Positions 31,831 through 40,892 are shown, counted from the stretch's first letter. The stretch is DNA of 64,000 nucleotides from Ruminococcus sp. (GCA_017523285.1 JAFWWU010000161.1:1-64000), one strand, 5' to 3'. The notes: generated from the letters alone by a model not told the origin. Translations and numbers: made by a program.

Positions 31831-31857
31831 TTTAAAATTTAAAAAAAGTGCCGATGA
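31831..31857 (+). promoter_or_regulatory. Sigma-28 (SigD)-like promoter of the flgM operon
   Basis: GCCGATGA (31850-31857) resembles the sigma-28 -10 box GCCGATAA/T. TTTAA (31831-31835) lies 14 bases upstream. The fliD promoter candidate at 38130-38156 has exactly this spacing, which supports both. Confidence 0.6.
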
Positions 31858-31946
31858 ATAATTTGTATGATAAGGTGAGTTATCACTAAATGTACGTTTT
31901 TGCAATTACTGTGCTATATTGCATTAATTCGAAAGGGAGTGATCTA

Positions 31947-32255
31947 ATGAATATCAATTTTAATACATTCAATAAGGGCGTAAATAAAGCAGGCTCTGTT
32001 TCAAATGCAGGTAATATTGTAAAAAATGAGTCAGCTCCTGTTGCGGCAGGTAAAATCAAATCAGACGTAATTTCAATAAGCGCAGGCGCTTCTGATTATT
32101 CGGAAATCGCAAAAATCAGAACATCTGTTGCAGGCGGAGTGAACGAATGCGGTTCGTCAGAAAAAATAGCTTCACTCAGAAGTGCAATAGCGAATGGTTC
32201 ATATAACGTTTCATCAGAGGCTGTTGCAGGCAAAATTCTTAACAGATTTATATGA
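31947..32255 (+). CDS. flgM: Anti-sigma-28 factor FlgM
   Basis: This 102-residue protein binds and inhibits the flagellar sigma factor SigD until it is exported or degraded. The C-terminal half, ending EKIASLRSAIANGSYNVSSEAVAGKILNRF in pattern (residues about 72-102), is the typical helical FlgM region. The N-terminus is unstructured, rich in Asn, Gly and Ser. ATG 31947 follows AAAGGGAG; the longer frame upstream lacks a ribosome site. It is the first gene of flgM-flgN-flgK-flgL-yviE-fliW-csrA, the Bacillus order. Confidence 0.88.
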   Translation: MNINFNTFNKGVNKAGSVSNAGNIVKNESAPVAAGKIKSDVISISAGASDYSEIAKIRTSVAGGVNECGSSEKIASLRSAIANGSYNVSSEAVAGKILNRFI

Positions 32256-32301
32256 GATTGAATTCTCATTCTGAATTTTTTTAATGCGGAGGATTTCGGC
32301 A

Positions 32302-32772
32302 ATGAGCGAATTTACAACCTACTACGAATTTATGGATAAATACGAAGAATTCTATAAAACAGTCAAACAGGCTGAGGAAGAAAAGCTTGAGGCTATTCTT
32401 TCTAATGACCTTTCAAAAATGGAAAGCTCGTTGTCAGCTTATGAAAGCATTATAAAGCAGGCAAAGCAGTATGAGGAAAAGCGAATGAAGCTGTGTGCTT
32501 CGATGGGCGTTGACGGAACTTCATTCGAGGCTGTTTCGGCACATTTCGAGGGCGAGGAAAAACAAAGACTTATTCTTCAGAAAACTCGTCTTGAAAGGCT
32601 TATCGAGACAGTAAATTATCTCAATAAGAGATCAATGGAAATTTCCGATATACAGCTTAAATATTCTGAGGAGCTTGCAAAGAAATCGCCCGAAGCAACA
32701 CATTGCTATAATTCAAAGGGCGAAACCGAGCCGGCACTCAAAGGTTCGAATTTACTTAACAAACAGGTATGA
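32302..32772 (+). CDS. flgN: Flagellar chaperone FlgN
   Basis: This 156-residue helical protein has long Glu/Lys-rich coiled-coil segments (residues about 10-60 and 85-125). It is a FlgN-type export chaperone for the hook-junction proteins FlgK and FlgL, which are encoded next. The identification rests on the helical pattern, size and position between flgM and flgK. ATG 32302 follows GGAGG; an ATG 18 bases earlier overlaps that site. Confidence 0.82.
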   Translation: MSEFTTYYEFMDKYEEFYKTVKQAEEEKLEAILSNDLSKMESSLSAYESIIKQAKQYEEKRMKLCASMGVDGTSFEAVSAHFEGEEKQRLILQKTRLERLIETVNYLNKRSMEISDIQLKYSEELAKKSPEATHCYNSKGETEPALKGSNLLNKQV

Positions 32773-32853
32773 GATAAGCCGCAGTAATTATTTCTGCGGA
32801 TAAATATAGAAGATAATACGGAAAAACTATTTTTTCGAAAGGATTTGAAAATT

Positions 32854-34380
32854 ATGCGTCCGACTTTTTTAGGATTTGAGGCAAGTAAAACAGCACTTTT
32901 TGCAAGTCAGAAAGCGCTTGATATAACAGGAAACAACCTTGCGAATATCTCTTCAAAGGGTTACACAAGACAGCGTGTTGATCAGGTATCAGCAAAATAC
33001 CACACATACGCTACAAAAGGTTATATGGGCGTAAGAACTGCACTTGCAGGCGAGGGTACAAATATCCTCGGTATAGGACAGACAAGAGATAAACAGCTTG
33101 ATACAGCATTACGTCAGCAGTGCTCGGATATCGGTGAATATCAGCAGAGAGGTGATATTCTCACGGGCATTGAAGATGCTCTTCAGGAATTTGATATCGG
33201 TGAAGACGGAAACGGCTATGGTATCAGAGATGCTATTTCAACACTTTATAATTCATTGCAAGATTTCTCACTTGACACAAGCTCTGCAACTTATGCTGCA
33301 GTAGTTGTCGATGCGTTTGATAATCTTGCGGCTACTCTCAATGAGAAGTATGTAAATCTCGAAGAGGTAGGCGAGAAGTATAAGGTTGATTTACAGACAT
33401 ACAATTCGGTAGTAAACAACAATCTTGCTAAAATTGCGGCTATCAATAAGGATATCCGTGAATCTATGGTAAGTAATCAGTATACTGAGCAGTATGGACC
33501 GAATGAGCTTCTTGATGAAAGAAATATGCTTATCGATGAGATTTCTACCTACGGCGAAGTTGCTGTAAAATACAACAGCGATGGCACAGTTGATGTAACA
33601 ATCGGCGGACATACTGCTGTTGACGGTGAAGTTGCCGATTCAATTGTTTATCGTGAAAACTCAGACGGGACAGTAAACCTTACATGGAGGAGTAAGGGCG
33701 AGGACGCTGTTCCGGGAAAGGGTATTCTCAATGCAACAGTTGATCTTCTCAACGGAAGAGGACCGAGCATTCAGAACTCTACTGAAACTCTTGCTAAGGG
33801 TATACCTTATTATAAAGATAAGCTCAATACGCTTGCAACATATCTTTCAGATATGTGCAACAATACAATTCCCGAAGAGGTTGATGCTCAGGGAAATGTA
33901 GTTTCATATAAAAAGCTTTTCGGTGCTGATATGCGTCAGGAGGACGGAAGCGGCGATGTTTATACAGATATGTATATCACAGCTGAAAACATTGCAATTT
34001 CAAACGAACTCAACGAAGATTCAAGCTATCTGCTTTTTGACGACGGCGGCAATACCGATAATACATACATCCTCAATCTTGTTGCAAAGCTTTCAAGCTC
34101 ACAGATTGACTTCGGCGGATTTACAGGCACTTTCGAGGACTATATCGCAGACTATACAACAAGCCTCGGAAATGATGTAAGCTATGCTAATGAAAGATAC
34201 GACTCAGCAGTTATTGTCGGAAACAATCTCAGCAATTACAGAGATTCCGTAATGGGCGTATCAGAAACAGAAGAAACAGCAAATATGCTTGCATATAACA
34301 GAGCGTTCCAGGCAGCTTCAAGAATGATGACTGTTATGGATGAGCTTCTCGATGTAATTATCAACAGAATGGCAGTTTAA
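32854..34380 (+). CDS. flgK: Hook-filament junction protein FlgK
   Basis: This 508-residue axial protein is exported through the flagellar gate and links hook to filament. It has the rod/hook N-terminal signature FASQKALDITGNNLANISSK and TKGYMGVRTAL. The C-terminus, ETEETANMLAYNRAFQAASR followed by MDELLDVIINRM, is the matching helix. AAAGGA lies before ATG 32854; an in-frame ATG 9 bases upstream is less likely. It is preceded by flgN, its likely chaperone, and followed by flgL. Confidence 0.95.
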   Translation: MRPTFLGFEASKTALFASQKALDITGNNLANISSKGYTRQRVDQVSAKYHTYATKGYMGVRTALAGEGTNILGIGQTRDKQLDTALRQQCSDIGEYQQRGDILTGIEDALQEFDIGEDGNGYGIRDAISTLYNSLQDFSLDTSSATYAAVVVDAFDNLAATLNEKYVNLEEVGEKYKVDLQTYNSVVNNNLAKIAAINKDIRESMVSNQYTEQYGPNELLDERNMLIDEISTYGEVAVKYNSDGTVDVTIGGHTAVDGEVADSIVYRENSDGTVNLTWRSKGEDAVPGKGILNATVDLLNGRGPSIQNSTETLAKGIPYYKDKLNTLATYLSDMCNNTIPEEVDAQGNVVSYKKLFGADMRQEDGSGDVYTDMYITAENIAISNELNEDSSYLLFDDGGNTDNTYILNLVAKLSSSQIDFGGFTGTFEDYIADYTTSLGNDVSYANERYDSAVIVGNNLSNYRDSVMGVSETEETANMLAYNRAFQAASRMMTVMDELLDVIINRMAV

Positions 34381-34416
34381 TTGCCTTTACAATACTAACA
34401 GGGAGGTTTGATAAAA

Positions 34417-35472
34417 ATGAGAATAACAAGACTTACAAACAGACAGCTTACAAGCACATATTTATTCAATGCAAACCACAATCTTGAAAAATTCAGCAAA
34501 CAGCAGGAAAAGCTTGCAACAGGCAGAGCATATACAAGAGCATCACAGAATGTTCCGTCAGCAAGAAAAGCGCTTCAGGCGAGAACTGAAATGTATAGAA
34601 ATGAACAGTATCAGAGAAATGTTGACGCAGTAGTTGCACAGTACGATGCGGCAGAAGGTACACTCACCGAAATCAGCGATCAGGTTCAGAATGTACATTC
34701 ACTCATTCTTAAAGCTGTAAACGGAACAAATAATGATGAAACTTCAAGAAATATCTTTTCTGAAACACTACAGCAGACAAAGGATGGAGTTCTTAAGAGT
34801 CTTAATGCTGTAAACCTTGATAAATATATCCTTGGCGGCGTTAATAACAAGACAACTCCTTATACACTTGATGAAGCTGGAAATCTGTTCTTCAATGGTG
34901 TAAATGTTGATGATATTTCATTCACAGACGGAGTTTATCTTGACGAGAACGGAAATCAGGTTCCTCTTAGCAAGGAAACATATATCGATATCGGTCTTGG
35001 TCTCAGAATGCATGGCGATAATTTCAATAAGGATACAGCATTCCAGATGTCATTTTCAGGTATCGCATGGACAGGATATGGTATAAGCGAAATCAATTAT
35101 ACCGATAAAAACGGCGATGAGGTTACCGAAGAAGTATCAAACAATGTTTATCAGATAATGTCATCAATGCAGGAAGCGCTTGAAGAAAATGATATGAATC
35201 GTCTTGGCGCGCTCAACGACCACATGAAAAAGCAGTATGATACAATTTTAAAGGGTATCGCAGAGCTTGGTGTAAGAGCCAAGAAGCTTGAAGTTTCAAA
35301 GCTTGAACTTGGTGATGCAAATGTAAGAATTGCAGAAATGCAGAAAACATTTGAGGGTATTGAAGATACAGACGAAATTGTTGCAATGGAAGAATACAAT
35401 TACGCATGGAATCTTACACTTAAATTCGGTGCAAATCTTCTCCCTCAGAGCCTTATGGATTATATAAAGTAA
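34417..35472 (+). CDS. flgL: Hook-filament junction protein FlgL
   Basis: This 351-residue flagellin-like axial protein has the N-terminal helix QEKLATGRAYTRASQNVPSA and a C-terminal helix containing DTDEIVAMEEYNYAWNLTLK. It is exported and assembles next to FlgK. The middle domain is of normal size. GGGAGG lies 8 bases before ATG 34417. The order flgK-flgL-yviE-fliW-csrA is conserved in Bacillus and Clostridium. Confidence 0.93.
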   Translation: MRITRLTNRQLTSTYLFNANHNLEKFSKQQEKLATGRAYTRASQNVPSARKALQARTEMYRNEQYQRNVDAVVAQYDAAEGTLTEISDQVQNVHSLILKAVNGTNNDETSRNIFSETLQQTKDGVLKSLNAVNLDKYILGGVNNKTTPYTLDEAGNLFFNGVNVDDISFTDGVYLDENGNQVPLSKETYIDIGLGLRMHGDNFNKDTAFQMSFSGIAWTGYGISEINYTDKNGDEVTEEVSNNVYQIMSSMQEALEENDMNRLGALNDHMKKQYDTILKGIAELGVRAKKLEVSKLELGDANVRIAEMQKTFEGIEDTDEIVAMEEYNYAWNLTLKFGANLLPQSLMDYIK

Positions 35473-35511
35473 TCACATAATCGGAAAATTTAATGCAAGG
35501 AGGTATAGTTT

Positions 35512-36090
35512 ATGGGACTTTTGAAGATTACAACAACGCCAATAGAGTATGAAATTAAAATTGAAAAAGCTAAGCTTAAGCTTAAAGAGCATGAAATGAA
35601 TGAAAGCTCGGCACGCATAAGAAAGCTTACACAGCAGAAACAGATTTCAGACAGAAGAGTAGCAGCAAATCCACAGGCGATAAATGACGCTCAGAGAGCT
35701 TCCGAGAATTTCCAGTCGGTAGCAAGACAGCGAGTAAAAGTAAAATCGACGCCTGTAAACGCTGTTATGCCTCAGAATATGAATACAGTAAATACGGGGC
35801 AACCCGTTGCGGCAGCGAATACATCACCGCAGATTAAAAATGTAAATGTTGATTCAGATTACGAATTTCAGACAATGGCATTCGGTTCTCCCGACAGCTT
35901 TTACAGAGAATCGTTCAATATTGCTTCAACAAAGCCGAATGAATGGGCGATGTCGAAGAATGAGCTTGAATTTGTTCCGGGACGTTTCAAGATGGAAATT
36001 ACTCAGTTCCCTGAAGTAAATATTGAATATACAGGCGGATTTATGTATGTTCCCGCAAGTGCAGACCCTGAATACGAGGAAACACAATAA
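35512..36090 (+). CDS. yviE: DUF6470 (YviE-like) protein
   Basis: This 192-residue protein starts LLKITTTPIEYEIKIEKAKL, with the repeated short beta segments at both ends (PIEYEIKIE, FPEVNIEYTGGFMYVP) typical of YviE/DUF6470. It lies between flgL and fliW exactly as yviE does in Bacillus subtilis. The molecular role is not established. A good AAGGAGGT precedes the ATG. The Gln/Asn/Thr-rich middle (about residues 75-115) is probably disordered. Confidence 0.8.
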   Translation: MGLLKITTTPIEYEIKIEKAKLKLKEHEMNESSARIRKLTQQKQISDRRVAANPQAINDAQRASENFQSVARQRVKVKSTPVNAVMPQNMNTVNTGQPVAAANTSPQIKNVNVDSDYEFQTMAFGSPDSFYRESFNIASTKPNEWAMSKNELEFVPGRFKMEITQFPEVNIEYTGGFMYVPASADPEYEETQ

Positions 36091-36118
36091 CCTTATATAG
36101 AAAGGACGAAAAATAATT

Positions 36119-36547
36119 ATGATAATCAAAACAAGAGATTTCGGAGAAATTGAAATAGATGAAAAAGAAATAGTAACATTCAAGTGTCCTATTCTGGGCT
36201 TTGATGATTTCAAGGAATTTATCGTTCTTATAGATGAATCAATCGGAGAAAATTTTGCATGGCTTCAGTCTGTTGAAGAAAGCGAGCTTTGCTTCACACT
36301 TGCAAATCCGAAGCTTATCGGCGATGATTATAAGCCTCATATCAATGATGATTATATGAATGCGGTTGGCGGAAGCTATGATGAAATGTGGCTTATTGAT
36401 GTTATCAGCGAAAAGGTTTCAGATTCAAAGGTTAATCTGAAAAGCCCGATTATCATAAACACAAAGGAAAAGCTTGGTGCACAGGCAATATCAGAAAGCC
36501 CTCTGCCTATAAGATATCAGCTTTTTGCAGGGAAGGAGAGTGTATAA
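36119..36547 (+). CDS. fliW: Flagellar assembly factor FliW
   Basis: This 142-residue protein binds CsrA and also flagellin, releasing CsrA when flagellin builds up. Family features are ETFKCPILGFDDFKEFIVL-like residues 22-40, FAWLQSVEESELCFTLANP in the middle, and INTKEKLGAQAI near the C-terminus. AAAGGA lies upstream. It is 3 bases from csrA, the partner. The flagellin gene that this pair would regulate is not in the window. Confidence 0.94.
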   Translation: MIIKTRDFGEIEIDEKEIVTFKCPILGFDDFKEFIVLIDESIGENFAWLQSVEESELCFTLANPKLIGDDYKPHINDDYMNAVGGSYDEMWLIDVISEKVSDSKVNLKSPIIINTKEKLGAQAISESPLPIRYQLFAGKESV

Positions 36548-36550
36548 ATT

Positions 36551-36772
36551 ATGTTGGTACTCTCCAGAAAAGTAGAAGAATCAATTCTTATCGGTGATAA
36601 TATAGAAATAAAAATACTTGACGTTACAGGTGACAAGGTGCAGATTGGTATTACTGCTCCGAAAGAGGTTACAGTTTTACGTTCCGAATTAAAGGAAACA
36701 ATTGAAGAAAACAAGAGCTCGGCAACAGGTGCGTCAAAGGATTTACTTCAGGAGCTTTTTGGCAAGAAGTAA
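36551..36772 (+). CDS. csrA: Carbon storage/flagellin translation regulator CsrA
   Basis: This 73-residue RNA-binding dimer starts MLVLSRKVEESILIGDNIEI and has VQIGITAPKEVTVLRSEL, matching the conserved core including the Arg near position 44. It is slightly longer than the E. coli protein, with a polar tail. In Bacillus it represses flagellin translation and is held by FliW. A GGAGAG site overlaps the end of fliW. A strong hairpin terminator follows. Confidence 0.96.
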   Translation: MLVLSRKVEESILIGDNIEIKILDVTGDKVQIGITAPKEVTVLRSELKETIEENKSSATGASKDLLQELFGKK

Positions 36773-36777
36773 TAAAA

Positions 36778-36825
36778 ATGAGCCGTAAGGGATAACCCCA
36801 AGCGGCTCATTTAAATATATTTTTC
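36778..36825 (+). terminator. csrA terminator, probably bidirectional
   Basis: ATGAGCCG (36778-36785) pairs with CGGCTCAT (36803-36810). T-rich sequence lies on both sides, so it can serve csrA and the convergent PilZ-like gene, whose 3' end it overlaps. Confidence 0.75.
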
Positions 36826-37478
36826 TTATTGTAATCAACGGCGTTACTTGTCATCTGACGAGTGATTTCCTTTAATGCCGATTTTCTGATGTATCTCAGC
36901 AGAATATGTCGGCTTGATGCGTCAATATCGGTAATATTGTAACGGTATTTTGCTTTGCGGCTGTTTTTTCCGAAAAGCATACCGCCATCGTCAAATGTTA
37001 GAGAAAGCTGAATTTTATTTGCGAAAATAGGTGCTCCTACTGTAATTTTGAGCTCATTGTCGTTTTTTTCGGGCGAAAGCTTTGCACCTGAAACGATAAG
37101 CTTATTCGGAGAACACGATACAATTTCGCATTGTTCGTAGGTTGTAGTGAAAAAACGCTTTTTTGTACAGGTGATCGGAATTTTCACAGGAACTTCGATA
37201 ACCTCTTCGGCACCTTCGCAAAGAGTGATATTTATCGGCTGAACACGGATGAAACGCTTTGACGATACGAAAGTCGGTCCGTAAATTATAAATGCCTTTA
37301 CGCCTTGATAGCGTGTGAGGATTGTTACGGGGGAATTAAGCGGAAGAAGCGGAACGAAATCACTGTAGAATTCACAGGTTCTCGATTTGAATGATACTTT
37401 TGCAGTACCCTTGATAGTCAGCTTTTCAAATGAAAATGTTGCTTCAAGAGAAAATGAGTCAATATGCTCTAAATTCAT
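36807..37478 (-). CDS. PilZ-like (YcgR-type) protein with a degenerate c-di-GMP motif
   Basis: This 223-residue soluble protein has two beta-rich halves. The C-terminal segment KYRYNITDIDASSRHILLRYIRKSA looks like the end of a PilZ domain, and the overall size fits YcgR/YpfA. The usual RxxxR and D/NxSxxG binding motifs are not intact: KKRFF and NKLIVSG stand in their places. If it is a PilZ protein, c-di-GMP binding may be altered. It is transcribed against the flagellar genes from its own promoter (37581-37553), with AAAGGAG before the ATG. The family assignment is tentative. Confidence 0.5.
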   Translation of the reverse strand: MNLEHIDSFSLEATFSFEKLTIKGTAKVSFKSRTCEFYSDFVPLLPLNSPVTILTRYQGVKAFIIYGPTFVSSKRFIRVQPINITLCEGAEEVIEVPVKIPITCTKKRFFTTTYEQCEIVSCSPNKLIVSGAKLSPEKNDNELKITVGAPIFANKIQLSLTFDDGGMLFGKNSRKAKYRYNITDIDASSRHILLRYIRKSALKEITRQMTSNAVDYNKKNIFK

Positions 37479-37552
37479 ACAAATAACGCTCCTTTCGTAA
37501 AAATACAGATATTTTTTGCAGAATGTGTATGCTGAAAAATTTATATTGATTA

Positions 37553-37581
37553 ATTATAACATATAGCGTCTGAAAAATCAA
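37553..37581 (-). promoter_or_regulatory. Sigma-A promoter of the PilZ-like gene
   Basis: On the minus strand, TTGATT (37581-37576) and TATAAT (37558-37553) are separated by 17 bases. They lie 75 bases upstream of the start. Confidence 0.7.
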
Positions 37582-37626
37582 GCGTAAATGCATAGATTTT
37601 CACAGTCGTTAAAAGAGGTGTAATTC

Positions 37627-38112
37627 ATGGATGAAAGAATAGAAAAAATATGCGGACTTCTTGATAAGATAAAGGATTATCTTCTGGAGTTCGAAAAAGA
37701 AACAATTGAAATTATAACGTGCGACAGCGAAGCTATTGAAGAACATTCGCAGAACAGAGTTACAATTACAGAGAAAATGGATTCGGTTTTCAAGGTGATT
37801 GACGAAATCTGCAAGGATATGGAGCGTGGCGGTGAAATACGCAAGATAATCAGAAATGTTGCTGATTTTACAACCGTAGACCCTGAGCTTGAACCTGTTT
37901 TCTTCAAAGCACAGAGTATTTTCTCGCTTCTGAGCCGACTTAAAGATTCCGATGTGCAGGCGTTCAGCCGTGTAAATATTGAAAAGGATATGCTTCTTAA
38001 AAAAATCAGAGAGATGAATACAGGTCAGGAAGCTAAGGCGGCAAAGTTCAAAATCGGTACAGATACAAATGAAAACAAGGCTTATCTTGGTTTCAGCAAA
38101 AAAACTGTATAA
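37627..38112 (+). CDS. Coiled-coil protein upstream of fliD, possible flagellar chaperone
   Basis: This 161-residue, almost entirely helical protein (residues about 1-135) has a short polar tail. MDERIEKICGLLDKIKDYLL and the heptad pattern recall FlgN/FliT-type chaperones, but I see no diagnostic motif. GAGGTG lies before the ATG. It sits directly upstream of fliD-fliS, which suggests it could assist FliD export. It is separated from fliD by a sigma-28-like promoter. Confidence 0.6.
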   Translation: MDERIEKICGLLDKIKDYLLEFEKETIEIITCDSEAIEEHSQNRVTITEKMDSVFKVIDEICKDMERGGEIRKIIRNVADFTTVDPELEPVFFKAQSIFSLLSRLKDSDVQAFSRVNIEKDMLLKKIREMNTGQEAKAAKFKIGTDTNENKAYLGFSKKTV

Positions 38113-38129
38113 AAATTTTGGAAAAACAC

Positions 38130-38156
38130 TTTAATTCAGAAAAAATATGCCGATAT
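38130..38156 (+). promoter_or_regulatory. Sigma-28 (SigD)-like promoter of fliD-fliS
   Basis: GCCGATAT (38149-38156) is a near-perfect sigma-28 -10 box. TTTAA (38130-38134) lies 14 bases upstream, the same arrangement as before flgM. Confidence 0.7.
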
Positions 38157-38253
38157 ATAGATTAAGATAAGTGCTTTTATGTAAATATCGGCACAGAAAA
38201 GTAAAATTTCCTGTATAAAACGACAGGTTGCACTATAAAAGGAGGTAGGATTT

Positions 38254-40443
38254 ATGCAGATTTCATCAGAATCAAGTTCATATACAAATTCAGCGTATAG
38301 CAGTAACGGTGTGTCAGGTCTTATGTCAGGTATGGATACCGAAGGTCTTGTAAAGAGTATGCTTTCAGGCATTCAGACTAAGATTGACAGACAGAATCAG
38401 CAGAAAACACAGCTTGAATGGAAACAGGAAAGCTATCGTGATGTAATTTCCAAAATCAACTCTTTCCAGTCTAAGTATCTGGATCTTACATCTTCAACAA
38501 GCCTTCGTACAACAGGTTTCTTTAATCAGATGAAGAGCGAAAGCTCAAACAGTGCGGTTAAAATCAACAGTGCTTCATCAGGTACATCACAGGATTTCAA
38601 AATTCAGGTTGCACAGCTTGCAACAGCTACAAAGCTTACATCAGGCAAGTTCAGCACAGGCGAAATTAAGATGGATCTTGATGCTATTGCAGCTAATATG
38701 GAAGAACATTTCAGCGCACCTGAGCAGAATATCACTTTTAAGGTTGGTGATAAAGAAGTTTCAATCAATCTTTGTGGTGTTGAGACTGGCGCAGACGATA
38801 AACCATCACTTGAAAATATGGTTGATAAAATCAACACTCAGCTTCAGGCTGGTGGAATTGATGCTAAGCTTGAAATTGGTGATGAAAATATGATTACTGT
38901 TACAAGCACCGTTAATGAAGATGAGGGCGCACTTTCAATATCAGGCTCATCAAATGCACTTTCCACACTTGGTCTTAAAGCTATGACTCTTGGCGGAGAA
39001 AATGACACAGTATACAATTCAACAACAGCCGCTGATGCTTCAAAGCTTGATAATGCACCGCCTACAACAGCAGAAATCAATGTAACTCTTGACGGCAAGA
39101 CAAAAACTCTTTCAATCACCAATGGAACTAAAGACCAGGTTCTTGAGTCTTTGACATCACAGATGAAGGCAGCCTTCGGTTCAAGCGTTACTATTGATAA
39201 GCAGACAGGTACTATAACAGCTAAGCAGGGGCAGACATTATCATTCTCAGGTGATACATCCGTTCTCGGTATTGAGCAGGGCGCTTGCACAAGACTTACA
39301 ACATCTACAAAGCTTTCAGACCTCGGAATTGAGGGTGATAATTATACATTTAAAATCAACAACAAGGAATTTGAATTTACTGCTGATAACACAGTAAACG
39401 ATGTTATAAACAAGATTAATTCTTCAGGCGTTGGCGCAAAGATGGTTTATAATTCACTCAGCGACAGCTTCACACTTACATCAACCGAAACAGGCGAGGG
39501 GTTCGCTCTTACAGTTGAAGGTAATCTTGGAGAAAAATTCTTTAAAGATGCTGAAACAACAGAAGGTCAGAATGCTATCGTAAATATTGACGGAGTTACA
39601 GTTGAACGTACTTCAAACAATATCAGCTATAACGGAGTTTCAATGGAGCTTCGTGGCGTAACGGGTGATTACTTTGACGAAAGCGGTGCACTTGTTGAAA
39701 ATGAAGACGGTACTTTAGCTGCAGCAGACGGCACAGAAGATAAGGCTGCTGAAATTACCGCAAACCGTGACACTTCAAAGGTCATGGAAACAATCAAGAG
39801 CTTCGTTGAAGATTACAATAAACTCATTGAAGAGCTTAACAAGCTTACACATCAGAAAAAGAGCTATAAGGAATACGCTCCTCTTACAGAGGCACAGAAA
39901 AAAGAGATGAGCGAATCTGAAATCACAGCATGGGAGAAAAAGGCTCACGAGGGACTTTTAAGTGGTGACAGTGATATCAATAAATTCCTTTCTTCAATGC
40001 GTTCAACAATCTATTCGACAACAAGCGGCGGCACATCGCTTTCAATGTTCGGTATTGATACTTCTTCAAACTGGAAGGATTACGGAAAGCTTGAAATCGA
40101 TGAGAAAAAGCTTACTGAATTCCTTTCAAGTGATGCAGAGGCTGTTATTTCAACCTTTACATCAGTAGCAAACGGACTTAATGATGCATGTAAGGCTGCT
40201 GCAAATACAAGCTCTGCTTCACCAGGTTCACTTGTTGCACTTGCAGGTGTTGAAGGTAGAGTAAGTGAAAAGAATAACACAATCAAGAAACAGCTTGATG
40301 CCATAGCAGAAAAGATAAAGAATCTTCAGAGCGTTTACGATCAGAGAAAAGAACGCTACTGGAAACAGTTCAATGCTATGGAACAGGTTATCGGCAACAT
40401 GTCAAGTACAAGCAGTTATCTCACATCAATGCTGGGATATTAA
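38254..40443 (+). CDS. fliD: Filament cap protein FliD
   Basis: At 729 residues this is on the long side for FliD. The N-terminal segment SGVSGLMSGMDTEGLVKSML (in part) and LEWKQESYRDVISKINSFQS are typical FliD_N. The C-terminal helices run DYNKLIEELNKLTHQKKSY, EKKAHEGLLSGDSDINKFLS and YLTSMLGY. The middle (about residues 120-500) is Thr/Ser/Asn-rich beta domains, which probably carry the extra length and the surface-exposed variation. AAGGAGGT precedes the ATG. It is exported and caps the growing filament. Confidence 0.93.
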   Translation: MQISSESSSYTNSAYSSNGVSGLMSGMDTEGLVKSMLSGIQTKIDRQNQQKTQLEWKQESYRDVISKINSFQSKYLDLTSSTSLRTTGFFNQMKSESSNSAVKINSASSGTSQDFKIQVAQLATATKLTSGKFSTGEIKMDLDAIAANMEEHFSAPEQNITFKVGDKEVSINLCGVETGADDKPSLENMVDKINTQLQAGGIDAKLEIGDENMITVTSTVNEDEGALSISGSSNALSTLGLKAMTLGGENDTVYNSTTAADASKLDNAPPTTAEINVTLDGKTKTLSITNGTKDQVLESLTSQMKAAFGSSVTIDKQTGTITAKQGQTLSFSGDTSVLGIEQGACTRLTTSTKLSDLGIEGDNYTFKINNKEFEFTADNTVNDVINKINSSGVGAKMVYNSLSDSFTLTSTETGEGFALTVEGNLGEKFFKDAETTEGQNAIVNIDGVTVERTSNNISYNGVSMELRGVTGDYFDESGALVENEDGTLAAADGTEDKAAEITANRDTSKVMETIKSFVEDYNKLIEELNKLTHQKKSYKEYAPLTEAQKKEMSESEITAWEKKAHEGLLSGDSDINKFLSSMRSTIYSTTSGGTSLSMFGIDTSSNWKDYGKLEIDEKKLTEFLSSDAEAVISTFTSVANGLNDACKAAANTSSASPGSLVALAGVEGRVSEKNNTIKKQLDAIAEKIKNLQSVYDQRKERYWKQFNAMEQVIGNMSSTSSYLTSMLGY

Positions 40444-40471
40444 TCATATATAATGTAAGGAGGATTAAGCT

Positions 40472-40852
40472 ATGCCGGTTAATCCATATAAAAAATATCA
40501 GGAGCAATCAATAGCAACAATGACTCAGGGCGAGCTTCTTAATGTCCTGTATGAAACTTGCTACAAGAGAATAAATACAGCAATTATCGCAATAGAAGAA
40601 AAGAAATATGACGTTGCAAATCAGAACGTACAAAAGGCAAAGAATATTATAAGACATCTTGATGAAACTCTTGATAAAAATTATGAGATTTCAGAAAGCC
40701 TTGCATCTCTTTACGACTTCTTTATATATCAGCTCACAACAGCAAATGTAAAGAAAAATACAGAAATGCTTCGTGAAGTTGCAGAAATGATTGACGAACT
40801 TGGAAAGACTTTCAAGGAAGCTGATAAGATTGCGAGAAAGAAAAGAGCATAA
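40472..40852 (+). CDS. fliS: Flagellin chaperone FliS
   Basis: This 126-residue helical chaperone binds flagellin's C-terminus before export. It starts PVNPYKKYQEQSIATMTQGE, matching the family pattern (Y-Y--..---T-s-GELLxxLY). NVQKAKNIIRHLDETLD and SLASLYDFFIYQLTTANV follow. AAGGAGG lies upstream. It is followed by a strong terminator, ending the fliD-fliS unit. Confidence 0.93.
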   Translation: MPVNPYKKYQEQSIATMTQGELLNVLYETCYKRINTAIIAIEEKKYDVANQNVQKAKNIIRHLDETLDKNYEISESLASLYDFFIYQLTTANVKKNTEMLREVAEMIDELGKTFKEADKIARKKRA

Positions 40853-40860
40853 TAGCTATA

Positions 40861-40892
40861 AGCAGACATCTTAAACGGTGTCTGCTTTTTTA
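40861..40892 (+). terminator. fliS terminator
   Basis: AGCAGACA (40861-40868) pairs with TGTCTGCT (40879-40886) and is followed by TTTTTT. Confidence 0.9.

Noticed and set aside
32250..32275. Terminator between flgM and flgN (ATGAGA..TCTCAT then a T-run)
   Set aside because: The stem is only 6 bp and the T-run is offset by several bases. The downstream genes clearly belong to the same operon, so at most it attenuates.
37627..38112. Naming this gene fliT
   Set aside because: It is helical and correctly placed, but I see no FliT-specific motif, so the name would be a guess.
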